From Halomarinibacterium sp041392205 (lineage in GTDB: Bacteria > Bacteroidota > Bacteroidia > Flavobacteriales > Flavobacteriaceae): DNA of 64,000 bases. Of this stretch, positions 41,970 to 51,504 are shown piece by piece. Positions within the stretch are counted from its first letter, which is position 1, and the number at the start of each line of letters is the position of its first letter. A model generated the notes under the pieces. It did no database searches. It saw nothing but the letters and a program-made list of their open reading frames with translations, and was not told where the DNA came from. A program made the translations under genes and the position numbers. The stretch lies in assembly GCA_041392205.1 (NCBI GenBank), contig JAWKMO010000005.1:62001-126000 (forward strand). The letters run 5' to 3'.

Positions 41970-42003
41970 CCATTTCATCGATAAAATAAACAAAATAATA
42001 GAT

Positions 42004-42037
42004 AAAGAGATTGTGCAAATTAAACCACAATCTCTTT
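42004..42037 (+). terminator. Terminator after the large surface protein
   Basis: A 12-bp AAAGAGATTGTG/CACAATCTCTTT stem runs directly into a T-run. Confidence 0.85.
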
Positions 42038-42103
42038 TTTGTCGTATATATTTGTAGGAATATTCTTTAAATAATTAAATATCAGTGCATTTTATCGAAT
42101 ATT

Positions 42104-42136
42104 TTTGGTTTTTATGGATAATATTATCTAATCTTG
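42104..42136 (+). promoter_or_regulatory. Candidate promoter of the three-paralogue group
   Basis: TTTG (42104-42107), 21 bases, then TAATCTTG (42129-42136), one mismatch from TAnnTTTG. It ends 27 bases before the ATG at 42164. Confidence 0.45.
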
Positions 42137-42163
42137 TAGTCCCAAATCTTAAATATTACTATT

Positions 42164-42961
42164 ATGGAGTTAAAATCTACTAAAAGCCCCTCACTATTTC
42201 TTAGTTTGTGTTTTTTTACTCTTATTTCTTTTCAAACTTTTGCACAAGTTGGAATTAATACTATAAACCCCGAAGGTATTTTGGATATTTCAAGTACCAC
42301 CACAGGGTTTGTATTACCTAGAATTGCTTTAACAAGTACTATTGTGAGTGCGCCCGTTACTAATCCCAATGGTGGAGCGGTAGCTGTAGGTACTGTAGTC
42401 TATAATACAGCAACTACAAATACGGGTAGCAATGATGTAGTCCCCGGTATTTATGTATGGACCGGATCTAGATGGAGTGCAAAATTTACCAAAAAAGATG
42501 CCGAATTATTTTTGCAAACCTCAGCTTTAAGAACCCAATCAAATGCAGGCTATCAAAACATAAGTAATTTAACCTCAAGAACTTTCACTCCTAAATATAC
42601 TGGAATTTACAAAATAGAAATTAGTGTAAATTTTGGAAGTGGTTATGTGAACAACAATAACCCACAAACTGATGTTGCCTCTATCACTGGAAATTTTAGG
42701 TTTACTTTTGACGGTACAGACCGTTTTATACCTATACACTCTTGGGGTGTTCAAGGAGTGACCAACTATTACCTAATTTGGGAACAAGCTTCTATTGTAT
42801 TATATGAAAGCTTGGATGCTGGAACAGCTTATAGCTTTAATCTAGCGGTAGACCAACTTGACGGGACTGCCTTTGTAAATAGCGGAAATTCAGGAAATGG
42901 ACGTGGCTATGTAGGGTATGACGTTCCTTGCTCTGTAGAATTTATTTATCTAGAAAACTAA
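42164..42961 (+). CDS. Secreted jelly-roll-like surface protein, paralogue 1
   Basis: 265 residues. Signal peptide (LCFFTLISFQTFA), then the shared module QVGINTINPEGILDIS and PRIALTST, a loop ending VVPGIYVWTGSRW, and a C-terminal beta-sandwich (FTPKYTGIYKIEISVNFGSG, YVGYDVPCSVEFIYLEN). The last half has the spacing of a C1q/TNF-like jelly roll (inference from strand pattern). It is closely related to the next two genes, from which it is separated by only 12 and then 18 bases. Confidence 0.78.
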   Translation: MELKSTKSPSLFLSLCFFTLISFQTFAQVGINTINPEGILDISSTTTGFVLPRIALTSTIVSAPVTNPNGGAVAVGTVVYNTATTNTGSNDVVPGIYVWTGSRWSAKFTKKDAELFLQTSALRTQSNAGYQNISNLTSRTFTPKYTGIYKIEISVNFGSGYVNNNNPQTDVASITGNFRFTFDGTDRFIPIHSWGVQGVTNYYLIWEQASIVLYESLDAGTAYSFNLAVDQLDGTAFVNSGNSGNGRGYVGYDVPCSVEFIYLEN

Positions 42962-42973
42962 ACTTTGAAAGTC

Positions 42974-43771
42974 ATGAAACAACCTATACTCAAATTTTTA
43001 TTCGTATTTCTAATTTCCTTTGCAACACAAGCACAAGTAGGTGTTGGAACGACCGCACCTAAAGGCGCTCTAGATGTACAGAGCAATACGTATGGAGTAG
43101 TTTATCCAACGGTTGCACTTACTTCTACCATTATAGAACTCCCCGTAGATAATCCTATTGCTGATGATTTGGCTATTGGAACCACTGTTTATAACACAAA
43201 CAGTACCAATACAGGAGCTAATGATGTACACCCTGGTATTTACACTTGGGACGGAACCAAGTGGGTAGCAGACTTTTTTAAAAGGCAATCACAATTATAT
43301 CAACAAGCGACTGTATTAAGGTCTGCATCAAATTTAGGCTTTCAAGATGTTCCTGGATTGGGGTTTTTATCTTTTAACTCATTTACTGCAGAATATACGG
43401 GACTTTACAAAATTGAAGTTAAAGCCAATTTTGGAGGCGGTAGAGTAAATACGGGCGTGAATGTTAATACCGCTATGATAGAAGGACAATTTAGGTTTGT
43501 TTTTGGAACAGATAATTACACTTTCACTACAAAGGCATACTCAACTTACAACTCACACATTTCTGGTGGAACCCATTATGTAAATAGATGGAAGGAAACC
43601 TACATTACAAAGTATGTAGCACTTACAGCGGGAGTAACATATCCTTTATACCTGCAATTTGACCAATACAATGCTCCCGATTTTCAGTTTCTTGGAAATC
43701 TTGGAAACGGTTTGGGTTATGTAGGCTCAGAAATCCCCTGCTTTATTGAAATAACATACATTGATGAATAA
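42974..43771 (+). CDS. Secreted jelly-roll-like surface protein, paralogue 2
   Basis: 265 residues from the ATG at 42974. An upstream TTG at 42965 would add three residues and is rejected. Signal peptide (FLFVFLISFATQA), shared module QVGVGTTAPKGALDVQS and PTVALTST, the linker HPGIYTWDGTKW, and the jelly-roll-like half (FTAEYTGLYKIEVKANFGGG, YVGSEIPCFIEITYIDE). The conserved C-terminal Cys and the Tyr-Thr-Gly-hydrophobic-Tyr-Lys-Ile box align with paralogues 1 and 3. The three genes run head to tail and look like a recent array. Confidence 0.8.
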   Translation: MKQPILKFLFVFLISFATQAQVGVGTTAPKGALDVQSNTYGVVYPTVALTSTIIELPVDNPIADDLAIGTTVYNTNSTNTGANDVHPGIYTWDGTKWVADFFKRQSQLYQQATVLRSASNLGFQDVPGLGFLSFNSFTAEYTGLYKIEVKANFGGGRVNTGVNVNTAMIEGQFRFVFGTDNYTFTTKAYSTYNSHISGGTHYVNRWKETYITKYVALTAGVTYPLYLQFDQYNAPDFQFLGNLGNGLGYVGSEIPCFIEITYIDE

Positions 43772-43789
43772 ATAGTTAAAACTATTATT

Positions 43790-44614
43790 ATGAAAAAAAA
43801 TTACAAAATATTATTAGCAAGTATACTGTATCTCATCTTTTCAAATACTTATGCGCAAGTTGGGATAGGAACAAGTGCCCCAAAAGGGATGCTAGACACT
43901 CAAAATTCTTCCAACTACGGAATTATTTTTCCACGAGTAGCGTTAACAGCTACAAATATAGCCGCACCTGTTATTAACCCTAATGGTGGCGGTTTGGTTG
44001 CCGGAACAGCTGTATACAATACAAACACCACAAGCACCGGAACCAATGATGTGTATCCCGGAATCTATGCTTGGGATGGCACCCGATGGATAGCTCAATA
44101 TCTTAGAGAAGATTCTGCTATTTACGAACAAACCACCTTAGGACAGCGAATTGTGACTGGAAGCACTCAAGTGGACACTCCTTTATCAGATTGGGTGGAT
44201 GTCAATGGATTGGGTAATGGCTCCACATTTACCCCAAAATATTCGGGAACTTATAGGATAAAAGCCAATTTCAACTTTGGTTCTGGAAAAATTACCAATA
44301 CGGGAGACACCATCGACATGGCAACCCAGGAAGGGTATTTCCGTTTTACTTTTGATGGTAGCTCAAATCTTATTTATACTCATGCTTACGGTGTTGACAA
44401 CGCCTATACCGGCCTTTATTATGATAAATTTAGACATGACACCTCCCTTGTTTTATACCGAACATTAAGGGCGGGACAAACGTATAATTTTCGATTAGAA
44501 ATTGATGTTTTTGTATCTTCTCAATTTGAAAACGGTGGAAACTCTGGCGACGGAAGATCTTGGGTGGGGATTGGAGTTCCATGTACTGTCGAATTTACCT
44601 ATGTAGAAGAGTAA
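43790..44614 (+). CDS. Secreted jelly-roll-like surface protein, paralogue 3
   Basis: 274 residues. Signal peptide (LASILYLIFSNTYA), then QVGIGTSAPKGMLDTQN and PRVALTAT, YPGIYAWDGTRW, and the C-terminal beta domain (FTPKYSGTYRIKANFNFGSG, WVGIGVPCTVEFTYVEE). It carries the longest insertion of the three before the jelly-roll half (about residues 115-145). No T9SS tail is visible, so export beyond the outer membrane would have to use another route or the proteins stay periplasmic. Confidence 0.8.
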   Translation: MKKNYKILLASILYLIFSNTYAQVGIGTSAPKGMLDTQNSSNYGIIFPRVALTATNIAAPVINPNGGGLVAGTAVYNTNTTSTGTNDVYPGIYAWDGTRWIAQYLREDSAIYEQTTLGQRIVTGSTQVDTPLSDWVDVNGLGNGSTFTPKYSGTYRIKANFNFGSGKITNTGDTIDMATQEGYFRFTFDGSSNLIYTHAYGVDNAYTGLYYDKFRHDTSLVLYRTLRAGQTYNFRLEIDVFVSSQFENGGNSGDGRSWVGIGVPCTVEFTYVEE

Positions 44615-44665
44615 ATCTTTACTAAACAATAAAACTATTCATACTAATAACCCACTTTATCTTTT

Positions 44666-47600
44666 ATGAAACTTTCCTTAAAATTATCCTATTTAGCACT
44701 CCTTTTTTCAACCTCTTTAATAGCCCAAATCCCTTGTACTGGGGGTGTTATTAACCAAGCAGGAACTGCTAACGACTACCCTTGCAGTGTTTTAACCTAT
44801 CAATCGCGTATTTCTGCTGCCACCATGGGAGCAAATGAAGCACAAGATTCATGGGGTTGGACAGATCCTCTTGATGGAAAAGAGTATGCTATAGTTGCGC
44901 TTGATAACGGGACTGCTTTTGTTAATATAACCAACCCAACAAGCCCAGTTTATCTTGCAAGATTAAATACGCATACAGGTAGTAGTTTATGGAGAGATGT
45001 AAAAGTGTATCAAAACCATGCATATATAGTAAGTGATTCAAATGGTAGCCATGGGGTTCAAATTTTTGATTTAACAAGATTAAGAACCCTTACCGGAAGC
45101 CCAGTTGTCACATATACCAATTTACAAGTTGATGGCCGTATTAGCTCAATAGGTTCTGCACACAATGTAATAATAAATGAAGATACGGGCTATTTATACG
45201 TTTTAGGAGCTGGATCAAATGGAAGTAATCAGCGCATATTCAATTTAAATACAAGTTTAACAAATCCTCCTTCTGTAGCCACTTTATCTGCTTATGGATA
45301 TTGCCATGATGCGCAAGTAGTAATTTATGATGGCCCAGACCCAAATTACCAAGGAAGGGAATTATTTATTGGAAGCTTTAGCGGCTCTGACTTTCTAAGA
45401 ATTTTAGATGTTACCAATAAAAATTCTATTACTCAAATTGGAGTTATCGACTATACCAATAAATATTATACTCATCAAGGTTGGTTTACCGAAGACAAAC
45501 GCTTTTTTATAGTAGGTGACGAAATTGATGAAGAAAATGTAGGTTTCAATACAAGAACTTTGGTTTTTGACCTAGAAGACCTAACAAATCCTACCCTCTA
45601 CTATACTCATTTTGGTTCTACTCCCGCAATTGACCATAATGGTTATGTGCGCGATAATCGTTTCTATCTGGCAAATTATGCAGCTGGAATGCGTGTGATG
45701 AAAATTGATGGGTTGTACAATCAAACACCCTCCATGACCGAAGTAGCCTATATGGACACTTATGTCCCTAATAATAATGCAGCTTTTAATGGCACTTGGA
45801 ATGTATATCCTTATTTCGAAAGCGGAAATTTAATTATGACAGGCTTTGGAAATGGAAACACAAATGGTGATGGTGGATTATTTATTGTGAAAGATCCCAA
45901 TTATGACAATGTAGATCCCGTCGCGGTTTGCCAAAACATCACTGCTACTTTAAATAAAACTACAGGTACGGTAACTATAGATGCATTGGATATAGACAAT
46001 GGTTCTACCGATAATATAGGAATTGTCTCAAGAACACTTACTGGCCAAACTACCTTTACGTGTGCCGATGTTGGCAATACCTTTAATGTAACCCTTACCG
46101 TAAAAGATGATTATGGTCATACCAGTACTTGTGTGGCTACAGTAACAGTAGTTGCAGAAACCACTACATACCTTGGAGGAGGTTCTTGGAGTAAAGGTAT
46201 CCCAGGAATTGGTTCTAACGCTAAAATTAGTTCAGATTATAACACATCCAATTTTGGTAATATAGATGCTTGTACTTGCGAAATAGATGCTCCTAGAACC
46301 CTTACAGTAAATGCAAACGACTATATAAAAATTGAACAAGACATTACTGTTAATGGAACCCTTATTGTAGAGCACCAAGGAAATGTGGTACAAACAGATC
46401 CAACAGCAAATGTTATTAAAAACGGAACTATAAATGTAAATGTTACCTCTCCAGACCTTCGAAAAAGAGATTTTATGATCATGGGGAGTCCTATGACTGC
46501 CGAAGCTCGAACAGGAGTATGGAACACAGCCTTCTTAGTCCTTAATTTTAATCCGCAAAACTTCCTACCCCATCCCGATGTTCCTTCTGGGGGAACCAAT
46601 TTTGCAGACGACAATGGCGATTTTTATAGTATTTATAGCAACGGTCCTATTAACCCCGCAGAAGGTTATGTTGTACGACCACAAAGCGGTTACGATGATC
46701 CCACGGTACCCCCAGCGGGACGTCCATTCCTTTTTACGTATGAATTAGGAACACTGAATAACGGCACCCTTACCTATACCAATTACAATAATGGCCCTAT
46801 AGCCAATCCTAATGGCACTCCTAATATAGTTGCCAACCCCTATGCTTGTGCTATTGATGGAAATAGTTTTATGGCTACAAATAGTATCAGTGCGTTGTAT
46901 TTTTGGGAACATCTAACGCCTCCTGGAACTCCTTTAGCTGGGAGCAATTTAAGATTTGACATGGATGACATTTCTATTTATAATGGAGTGATGGGTATTC
47001 CTGCTGCCAACGACCCTGGAAATACGCAAGGAACAGCCCCCAACGGAATCATTGCTACTGGCCAAGGTTTTGGAATACGAACCAATGGCGCCCCGGGAAC
47101 AACAGGAACCATTACTTTTACTAATACCATGCGTCTAACTTCAGGCAATACTACCCTGCGTACCAACGGAATACCTTCTGAAATTTCTACTACCGAAAAA
47201 CTTCTTATAGAAATACGAGAAAAAAATTATGGTTATGGAGCTTTTGCTGGAATTGCTTTTTCTGAAAACGGAACCCCTGGTTATGATGAAGGAATGGACA
47301 CAAATCGTTTAGCAACAGTGGTATCTTTGTTTACACATCTTGACGATGGAACTGGAGAGTATGCAATACAAACAAGAGGTTTATTTAATAATGAAGGGAA
47401 AATTCCACTCGGTTTTTCAACTCAAGTAGATGAAGTTTTAGAATATGAAATTTCACTTACAAACCTAGAAGGACTTAATTTAGAAAATGTTTCAGTGTAT
47501 TTATATGATACCTTTGAAAACAAGATTGTAAATCTTAAAAATGAATCTTATCAATTCAAAAGTGGCAAAGGAGTATTTAATAGCCGATTTGTTATTATTT

Positions 47601-47875
47601 TTAAACAAGAAAGAGTATTAAGTCCCGAAGAATCTGTTTTAGATACCATTATGGTTTTTCCAAACCCAACTAAAAAAGATATAAATATTTTTTCTCCAGA
47701 TACCTACTTAGTAAACTTAGAGGTGTATGATTTAATGGGTAGAAAAATATCTCAAACAATAGAAGACGAGAAAAACACCTTCAACTTAGATTTGTCAGCT
47801 TTAAGAACAGGGATTTATTTTATAAAAATAGATACTGAAAAAGGAAGTATTACAAAACGAATCATTAAAGAATAA
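44666..47875 (+). CDS. Choice-of-anchor B protein with HYR-like domain and T9SS sorting tail
   Basis: 1069 residues. Signal peptide, then a choice-of-anchor B propeller (CSVLTYQSRISAATMGANEA to about residue 410, with TDPLDGKEYAIVALDNGTAF and HTGSSLWRDVKVYQNHAYIV). An HYR/immunoglobulin-like domain follows (PVAVCQNITATLNKTTGTVT), then a long beta-rich region. The C-terminal T9SS type A domain reads VFPNPTKKDINIF, YDLMGRKI and LRTGIYFIKIDT. So it is secreted through T9SS and attached at the surface. Function unknown. A strong terminator follows at 47897. Confidence 0.88.
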   Translation: MKLSLKLSYLALLFSTSLIAQIPCTGGVINQAGTANDYPCSVLTYQSRISAATMGANEAQDSWGWTDPLDGKEYAIVALDNGTAFVNITNPTSPVYLARLNTHTGSSLWRDVKVYQNHAYIVSDSNGSHGVQIFDLTRLRTLTGSPVVTYTNLQVDGRISSIGSAHNVIINEDTGYLYVLGAGSNGSNQRIFNLNTSLTNPPSVATLSAYGYCHDAQVVIYDGPDPNYQGRELFIGSFSGSDFLRILDVTNKNSITQIGVIDYTNKYYTHQGWFTEDKRFFIVGDEIDEENVGFNTRTLVFDLEDLTNPTLYYTHFGSTPAIDHNGYVRDNRFYLANYAAGMRVMKIDGLYNQTPSMTEVAYMDTYVPNNNAAFNGTWNVYPYFESGNLIMTGFGNGNTNGDGGLFIVKDPNYDNVDPVAVCQNITATLNKTTGTVTIDALDIDNGSTDNIGIVSRTLTGQTTFTCADVGNTFNVTLTVKDDYGHTSTCVATVTVVAETTTYLGGGSWSKGIPGIGSNAKISSDYNTSNFGNIDACTCEIDAPRTLTVNANDYIKIEQDITVNGTLIVEHQGNVVQTDPTANVIKNGTINVNVTSPDLRKRDFMIMGSPMTAEARTGVWNTAFLVLNFNPQNFLPHPDVPSGGTNFADDNGDFYSIYSNGPINPAEGYVVRPQSGYDDPTVPPAGRPFLFTYELGTLNNGTLTYTNYNNGPIANPNGTPNIVANPYACAIDGNSFMATNSISALYFWEHLTPPGTPLAGSNLRFDMDDISIYNGVMGIPAANDPGNTQGTAPNGIIATGQGFGIRTNGAPGTTGTITFTNTMRLTSGNTTLRTNGIPSEISTTEKLLIEIREKNYGYGAFAGIAFSENGTPGYDEGMDTNRLATVVSLFTHLDDGTGEYAIQTRGLFNNEGKIPLGFSTQVDEVLEYEISLTNLEGLNLENVSVYLYDTFENKIVNLKNESYQFKSGKGVFNSRFVIIFKQERVLSPEESVLDTIMVFPNPTKKDINIFSPDTYLVNLEVYDLMGRKISQTIEDEKNTFNLDLSALRTGIYFIKIDTEKGSITKRIIKE

Positions 47876-47896
47876 TTTATAAATCATTAATATATA

Positions 47897-47927
47897 AAAG
47901 TCCAATGTAAATGCATTGGACTTTTTT
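47897..47927 (+). terminator. Terminator after the choice-of-anchor B gene
   Basis: The stem AAGTCCAATG/CATTGGACTT with a five-base loop is followed by a run of seven T. Confidence 0.88.
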
Positions 47928-48027
47928 TATCGATTAAACTGAACACAATATCTAATACTGATTAATTTAGGCAATAAAGAATATTTTTTTTTAGATATTT
48001 AAAAGTTGCAAAATAATTAAACTAATT

Positions 48028-48954
48028 ATGAAAGAAATTACTCCATTTAAAAATCCCCATTTCTGCCTTTTCATATTTCTACTTGTAAATAGTATAACCT
48101 TTTCGCAAGTGGGTATTAACACGGTAGACCCTACAACAGTATTGGATGTAAACGGAGCAATATCACTTAGGACAGGGGGAGATCTCACCCTTACAAATGG
48201 AAATAATAATGATATCGTATTAGGGGCTACTCCATACTCTTTTTATAGGGTTACTGGTCCTACAGCAGCATTTAGTATTGGAAGTATTTATCCAAGTTCT
48301 GCAGTAGCTGCTGATGGTCAAATTTTGATTCTTGAAAATAATACTACACAAACTATGACTTTAAGACACAATGCTGGAGGAACCAATATTAATAGAATTT
48401 TATGTCCAGGAGGACAAAATTTTACTTTAAGTGGTCAATATGCTACTGTTACACTTATGTACCAAACAAATCATAATAGATGGGTAATCATTGATAAGGT
48501 AGATTATAGTAACCCTATAGACAGTATAACATTAGCTGCGGACTTTAGCTTAGGCGCTACTGGATCATTTTCAGATGTTACAGGCATGAGCTTAACCTTT
48601 GTTGCAAAAAAGACATCTGTAATGGTTATGCTTTCAGGCTCTGGAGATACTAACACTCAATTAGCGGCAGGTATTATAGATTTCAGAGTTGTAAATGACC
48701 CCTCTGGTACTGTCATTGGTGGTACTCATGAAAAACTAACTACATTTGATAATGCCTTTGGAGTTCTTGGTGCAGCCTGGAGCGTAAGTTTTACTAAGCC
48801 ACTTACCGGATTAACCATTGGGAATAGTTATACAATAAAAATACAAGCCCTTTTTGATCCTATATTATCTTATGTAGGACTACCACCTGCACTACGAATA
48901 TTTCCTGTTACTCTTTCGAGTGATCATCATTTAACTCTTTCAGTAATACAATAA
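48028..48954 (+). CDS. Secreted surface protein with the QVGINT-LDV module
   Basis: 308 residues. Signal peptide (FLLVNSITFS), then the module QVGINTVDPTTVLDVNGAIS shared with the genes at 39657-44614, here followed by a tail-spike-like segment (SLRTGGDLTLTNGNNNDIVL) and a C-terminal beta-rich domain (MSLTFVAKKTSVMVMLSGSG, VTLSSDHHLTLSVIQ). It lacks the jelly-roll half of the paralogues. It ends next to the convergent mini-metallopeptidase gene, whose 3' end carries the terminator. Confidence 0.75.
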   Translation: MKEITPFKNPHFCLFIFLLVNSITFSQVGINTVDPTTVLDVNGAISLRTGGDLTLTNGNNNDIVLGATPYSFYRVTGPTAAFSIGSIYPSSAVAADGQILILENNTTQTMTLRHNAGGTNINRILCPGGQNFTLSGQYATVTLMYQTNHNRWVIIDKVDYSNPIDSITLAADFSLGATGSFSDVTGMSLTFVAKKTSVMVMLSGSGDTNTQLAAGIIDFRVVNDPSGTVIGGTHEKLTTFDNAFGVLGAAWSVSFTKPLTGLTIGNSYTIKIQALFDPILSYVGLPPALRIFPVTLSSDHHLTLSVIQ

Positions 48955-48971
48955 ATTATTAATATTTTTTT

Positions 48972-49298
48972 TTATAAATACACTATAAACATCCAAAAAG
49001 ACCTCTTTTTTAAATACTTGAGGTCTTTTTCATTTTGGTACGCTTCTCTTTCAAAAGAAATATTTCTATAGGCTTTGTTTCGGTTTTTATACTGAAGCAA
49101 TCTTAGTAAAAACTCAATACCATACCACAAATAAAAAAATACAATAAGTAGTTCAACTTGCTGTCTAAGATGTACTTTTTCGTGATTTATAAAAACAGCA
49201 TCCTTCAACAACTCCTTGTTTCGAAGAATAATAAAAGGCCATAATGCCATTCCTAAAAATGGCTTCCGAAGTAAAAACCGATTTACCCAAACTATCAT
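48972..49298 (-). CDS. Small membrane protein with an HEKVH zinc-peptidase-like motif
   Basis: 108 residues with a hydrophobic middle (ELLIVFFYLWYGIEFLLRLL). The sequence NHEKVHLRQQ carries the HExxH pattern (about residues 39-43), and a downstream FEREAYQNE could supply the third ligand, as in gluzincin-type peptidases of the M48/M56 kind. No catalytic domain of normal size surrounds it. It may be a minimal peptidase or an inactive relative. The hairpin at 48995-49030, with T-run on the plus strand, lies inside its 3' end. Confidence 0.65.
   Translation of the reverse strand: MIVWVNRFLLRKPFLGMALWPFIILRNKELLKDAVFINHEKVHLRQQVELLIVFFYLWYGIEFLLRLLQYKNRNKAYRNISFEREAYQNEKDLKYLKKRSFWMFIVYL
48995..49030 (+). 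terminator. Terminator of the surface-protein gene, inside a convergent gene's 3' end
   Basis: AAAAAGACCTC (48995-49005) pairs with GAGGTCTTTTT (49020-49030). The T-run follows on the plus strand. It falls within the last codons of the convergent gene at 48972-49298. Confidence 0.85.
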
Positions 49299-49331
49299 TT
49301 ACGCAAGATAAGAATTTGGTATTTTTGTATT

Positions 49332-49508
49332 ATGTTATTCCCAAAGAAAAAAATAGAACTCGAAGAAGGAGACTACTACCTCACACCCGAAGGCTATAAA
49401 TGCTTTACCGAACAATACCACTTAAAACGAGGTTATTGCTGCGAAAGCAATTGCCGTCATTGTCCATACGGATTCAATAAAAAAACAAATTCAGAAAAAA
49501 AACTATGA
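49332..49508 (+). CDS. DUF5522 Cys-rich small protein (58 aa)
   Basis: A short gene with ATG at 49332 and stop TGA at 49506-49508. The core TPEGYKCFTEQYHLKRGYC, followed by CESNCRHCPYGF, has four closely spaced cysteines in a CC..C..C pattern typical of DUF5522, suggestive of a metal or iron-sulfur site. It overlaps the hutU start by four bases (ATGA), so the two are translationally coupled. The functional link to histidine degradation is unknown. Confidence 0.85.
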   Translation: MLFPKKKIELEEGDYYLTPEGYKCFTEQYHLKRGYCCESNCRHCPYGFNKKTNSEKKL

Positions 49509-51493
49509 CCTTTCAAGAAGAGATAACGCAAGGAATTCCTACTATTTTACCAAATCTTAAAGGATTTGACACCGCTATAAATCACGCCCCAAAACGAAAA
49601 GAGATTTTAACCGATGCTGAAAAAAAACTAGCCCTTCAAAATGCCTTACGCTATTTTGAACCGCATCACCATGCTACACTCCTATCCGAATTTAAAGAGG
49701 AGCTGGAAACCTACGGAAGAATTTACATGTATCGTTTTATGCCCGAGCATAAAATCTATGCACGTCCCATTTCTGAATATCCAGGAAAATCGGAACAAGC
49801 AAAAGCCATTATGTTGATGATTCAAAATAACTTGGATCACGCAGTAGCCCAACATCCTCACGAATTAATTACTTACGGAGGAAACGGAGCGGTTTTTCAA
49901 AATTGGGCACAATACCGTTTGGTGATGAAATACCTATCGGAAATGACCGATGAACAAACCCTTGTGATGTATTCAGGTCATCCGCTTGGGCTTTTTCCTT
50001 CGCATAAAAATGCCCCACGCGTGGTGGTTACCAACGGGATGATGATCCCAAATTACTCCCAGCCGGACGATTGGGAGAAATTTAATGCGCTTGGCGTTAC
50101 GCAATACGGCCAAATGACCGCAGGAAGTTATATGTATATTGGTCCGCAAGGGATTGTCCATGGAACAACAATTACCGTGTTAAATGGTTTCAGAAAAATT
50201 AATAAATCGCCCAAAGGGGGACTTTTTGTAACTTCAGGGTTAGGCGGAATGAGTGGCGCACAACCTAAAGCCGGAAACATTGCGGGTTGCGTTACGGTGT
50301 GTGCTGAAGTGAACAAAAAAGCAACTCACACGCGCCATAGTCAAGGCTGGGTAGATGAAGTCATTTCAGATTTGAATGAATTAAGCCATCGGGTAAAAAA
50401 GGCTATTTCTCAAAAAGAAACCGTCTCAATTGCCTATGATGGAAATGTGGTAGACGTTTGGGAACATTTTGATAAGGAAAACATTCATATAGACCTTGGA
50501 AGCGACCAAACCTCACTACATAATCCTTGGGCTGGTGGTTATTATCCTACAGGGATGAGTTATGAAGAGGCCAATGAAATGATGGCAAATAATCCTGTAC
50601 TTTTTAAAGAAAAAGTGCAACAAAGTTTACGCCGCCAAGCCGACGCTATTAATAAACATACCGCAAAAGGCACTTATTTTTTTGATTACGGAAATGCCTT
50701 TCTTTTAGAAGCTTCAAGAGCGGGTGCCAAGGTACTTTCAGAAGATAAAAATGCCTCTAGGGAATTTAAATATCCTAGTTACGTACAAGACATTATGGGC
50801 CCTATGTGCTTTGATTATGGGTTTGGGCCTTTCCGATGGGTTTGCGCTTCAGGGAAACCTGAAGATTTAACTAAAACCGATGCCATTGCCACCCAAGTTT
50901 TAGAAGACTTAATGAAAGAAGCGCCTTCAGAAATTCAACAACAAATGCAGGATAATATTCAGTGGATAAAAGGCGCCCAAGAGAATAAGTTGGTGGTAGG
51001 CTCGCAAGCCCGAATTTTGTATGCAGACAGTAACGGGCGAATAGAAATTGCAACTGCCTTCAACAAAGCCATTGCTGAAGGTAAGATTGGAACCATTATT
51101 TTAGGGAGAGATCACCATGATGTTTCGGGTACCGATTCCCCCTATCGTGAAACCTCCAACATTTATGATGGCAGTAGATTTACGGCCGATATGGCCATAC
51201 AGAATGTGATTGGAGATAGTTTTAGAGGCGCTACTTGGGTAAGTATTCACAACGGAGGTGGTGTAGGCTGGGGAGAGGTGATAAATGGCGGATTCGGTAT
51301 GGTTCTTGATGGTAGTAAAGAAGCTCAATCTCGTTTAGAATCCATGCTTTTCTGGGATGTGAATAACGGAATTGCACGAAGAAGTTGGGCTAGAAATGAG
51401 GAGGCTATTTTTGCTATAAAAAGGGCTATGAAACAAAACCCAAGTTTAAAGGTAACGCTTCCTAATTTTGTTGATGAAAAATTGTTTCAATAA
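49505..51493 (+). CDS. hutU: Urocanate hydratase
   Basis: 662 residues, longer than the roughly 555-residue E. coli-type enzyme but normal for Bacteroidetes. It hydrates urocanate to imidazolonepropionate (histidine degradation) using NAD as tightly bound cofactor. Characteristic blocks: ITYGGNGAVFQNWAQYRLVM, LVMYSGHPLGLFPSHKNAP, VTSGLGGMSGAQPKAGNIAG, QDIMGPMCFDYGFGPFRWVC. It is coupled to DUF5522 upstream. hutH, hutI and hutG are not in the window. Confidence 0.96.
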   Translation: MTFQEEITQGIPTILPNLKGFDTAINHAPKRKEILTDAEKKLALQNALRYFEPHHHATLLSEFKEELETYGRIYMYRFMPEHKIYARPISEYPGKSEQAKAIMLMIQNNLDHAVAQHPHELITYGGNGAVFQNWAQYRLVMKYLSEMTDEQTLVMYSGHPLGLFPSHKNAPRVVVTNGMMIPNYSQPDDWEKFNALGVTQYGQMTAGSYMYIGPQGIVHGTTITVLNGFRKINKSPKGGLFVTSGLGGMSGAQPKAGNIAGCVTVCAEVNKKATHTRHSQGWVDEVISDLNELSHRVKKAISQKETVSIAYDGNVVDVWEHFDKENIHIDLGSDQTSLHNPWAGGYYPTGMSYEEANEMMANNPVLFKEKVQQSLRRQADAINKHTAKGTYFFDYGNAFLLEASRAGAKVLSEDKNASREFKYPSYVQDIMGPMCFDYGFGPFRWVCASGKPEDLTKTDAIATQVLEDLMKEAPSEIQQQMQDNIQWIKGAQENKLVVGSQARILYADSNGRIEIATAFNKAIAEGKIGTIILGRDHHDVSGTDSPYRETSNIYDGSRFTADMAIQNVIGDSFRGATWVSIHNGGGVGWGEVINGGFGMVLDGSKEAQSRLESMLFWDVNNGIARRSWARNEEAIFAIKRAMKQNPSLKVTLPNFVDEKLFQ

Positions 51494-51504
51494 ATTCTTT
51501 CGCT

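Noticed and set aside
42965..42973. TTG start for the second jelly-roll paralogue
   Set aside because: The ATG three codons later begins the signal peptide and matches the other copies.
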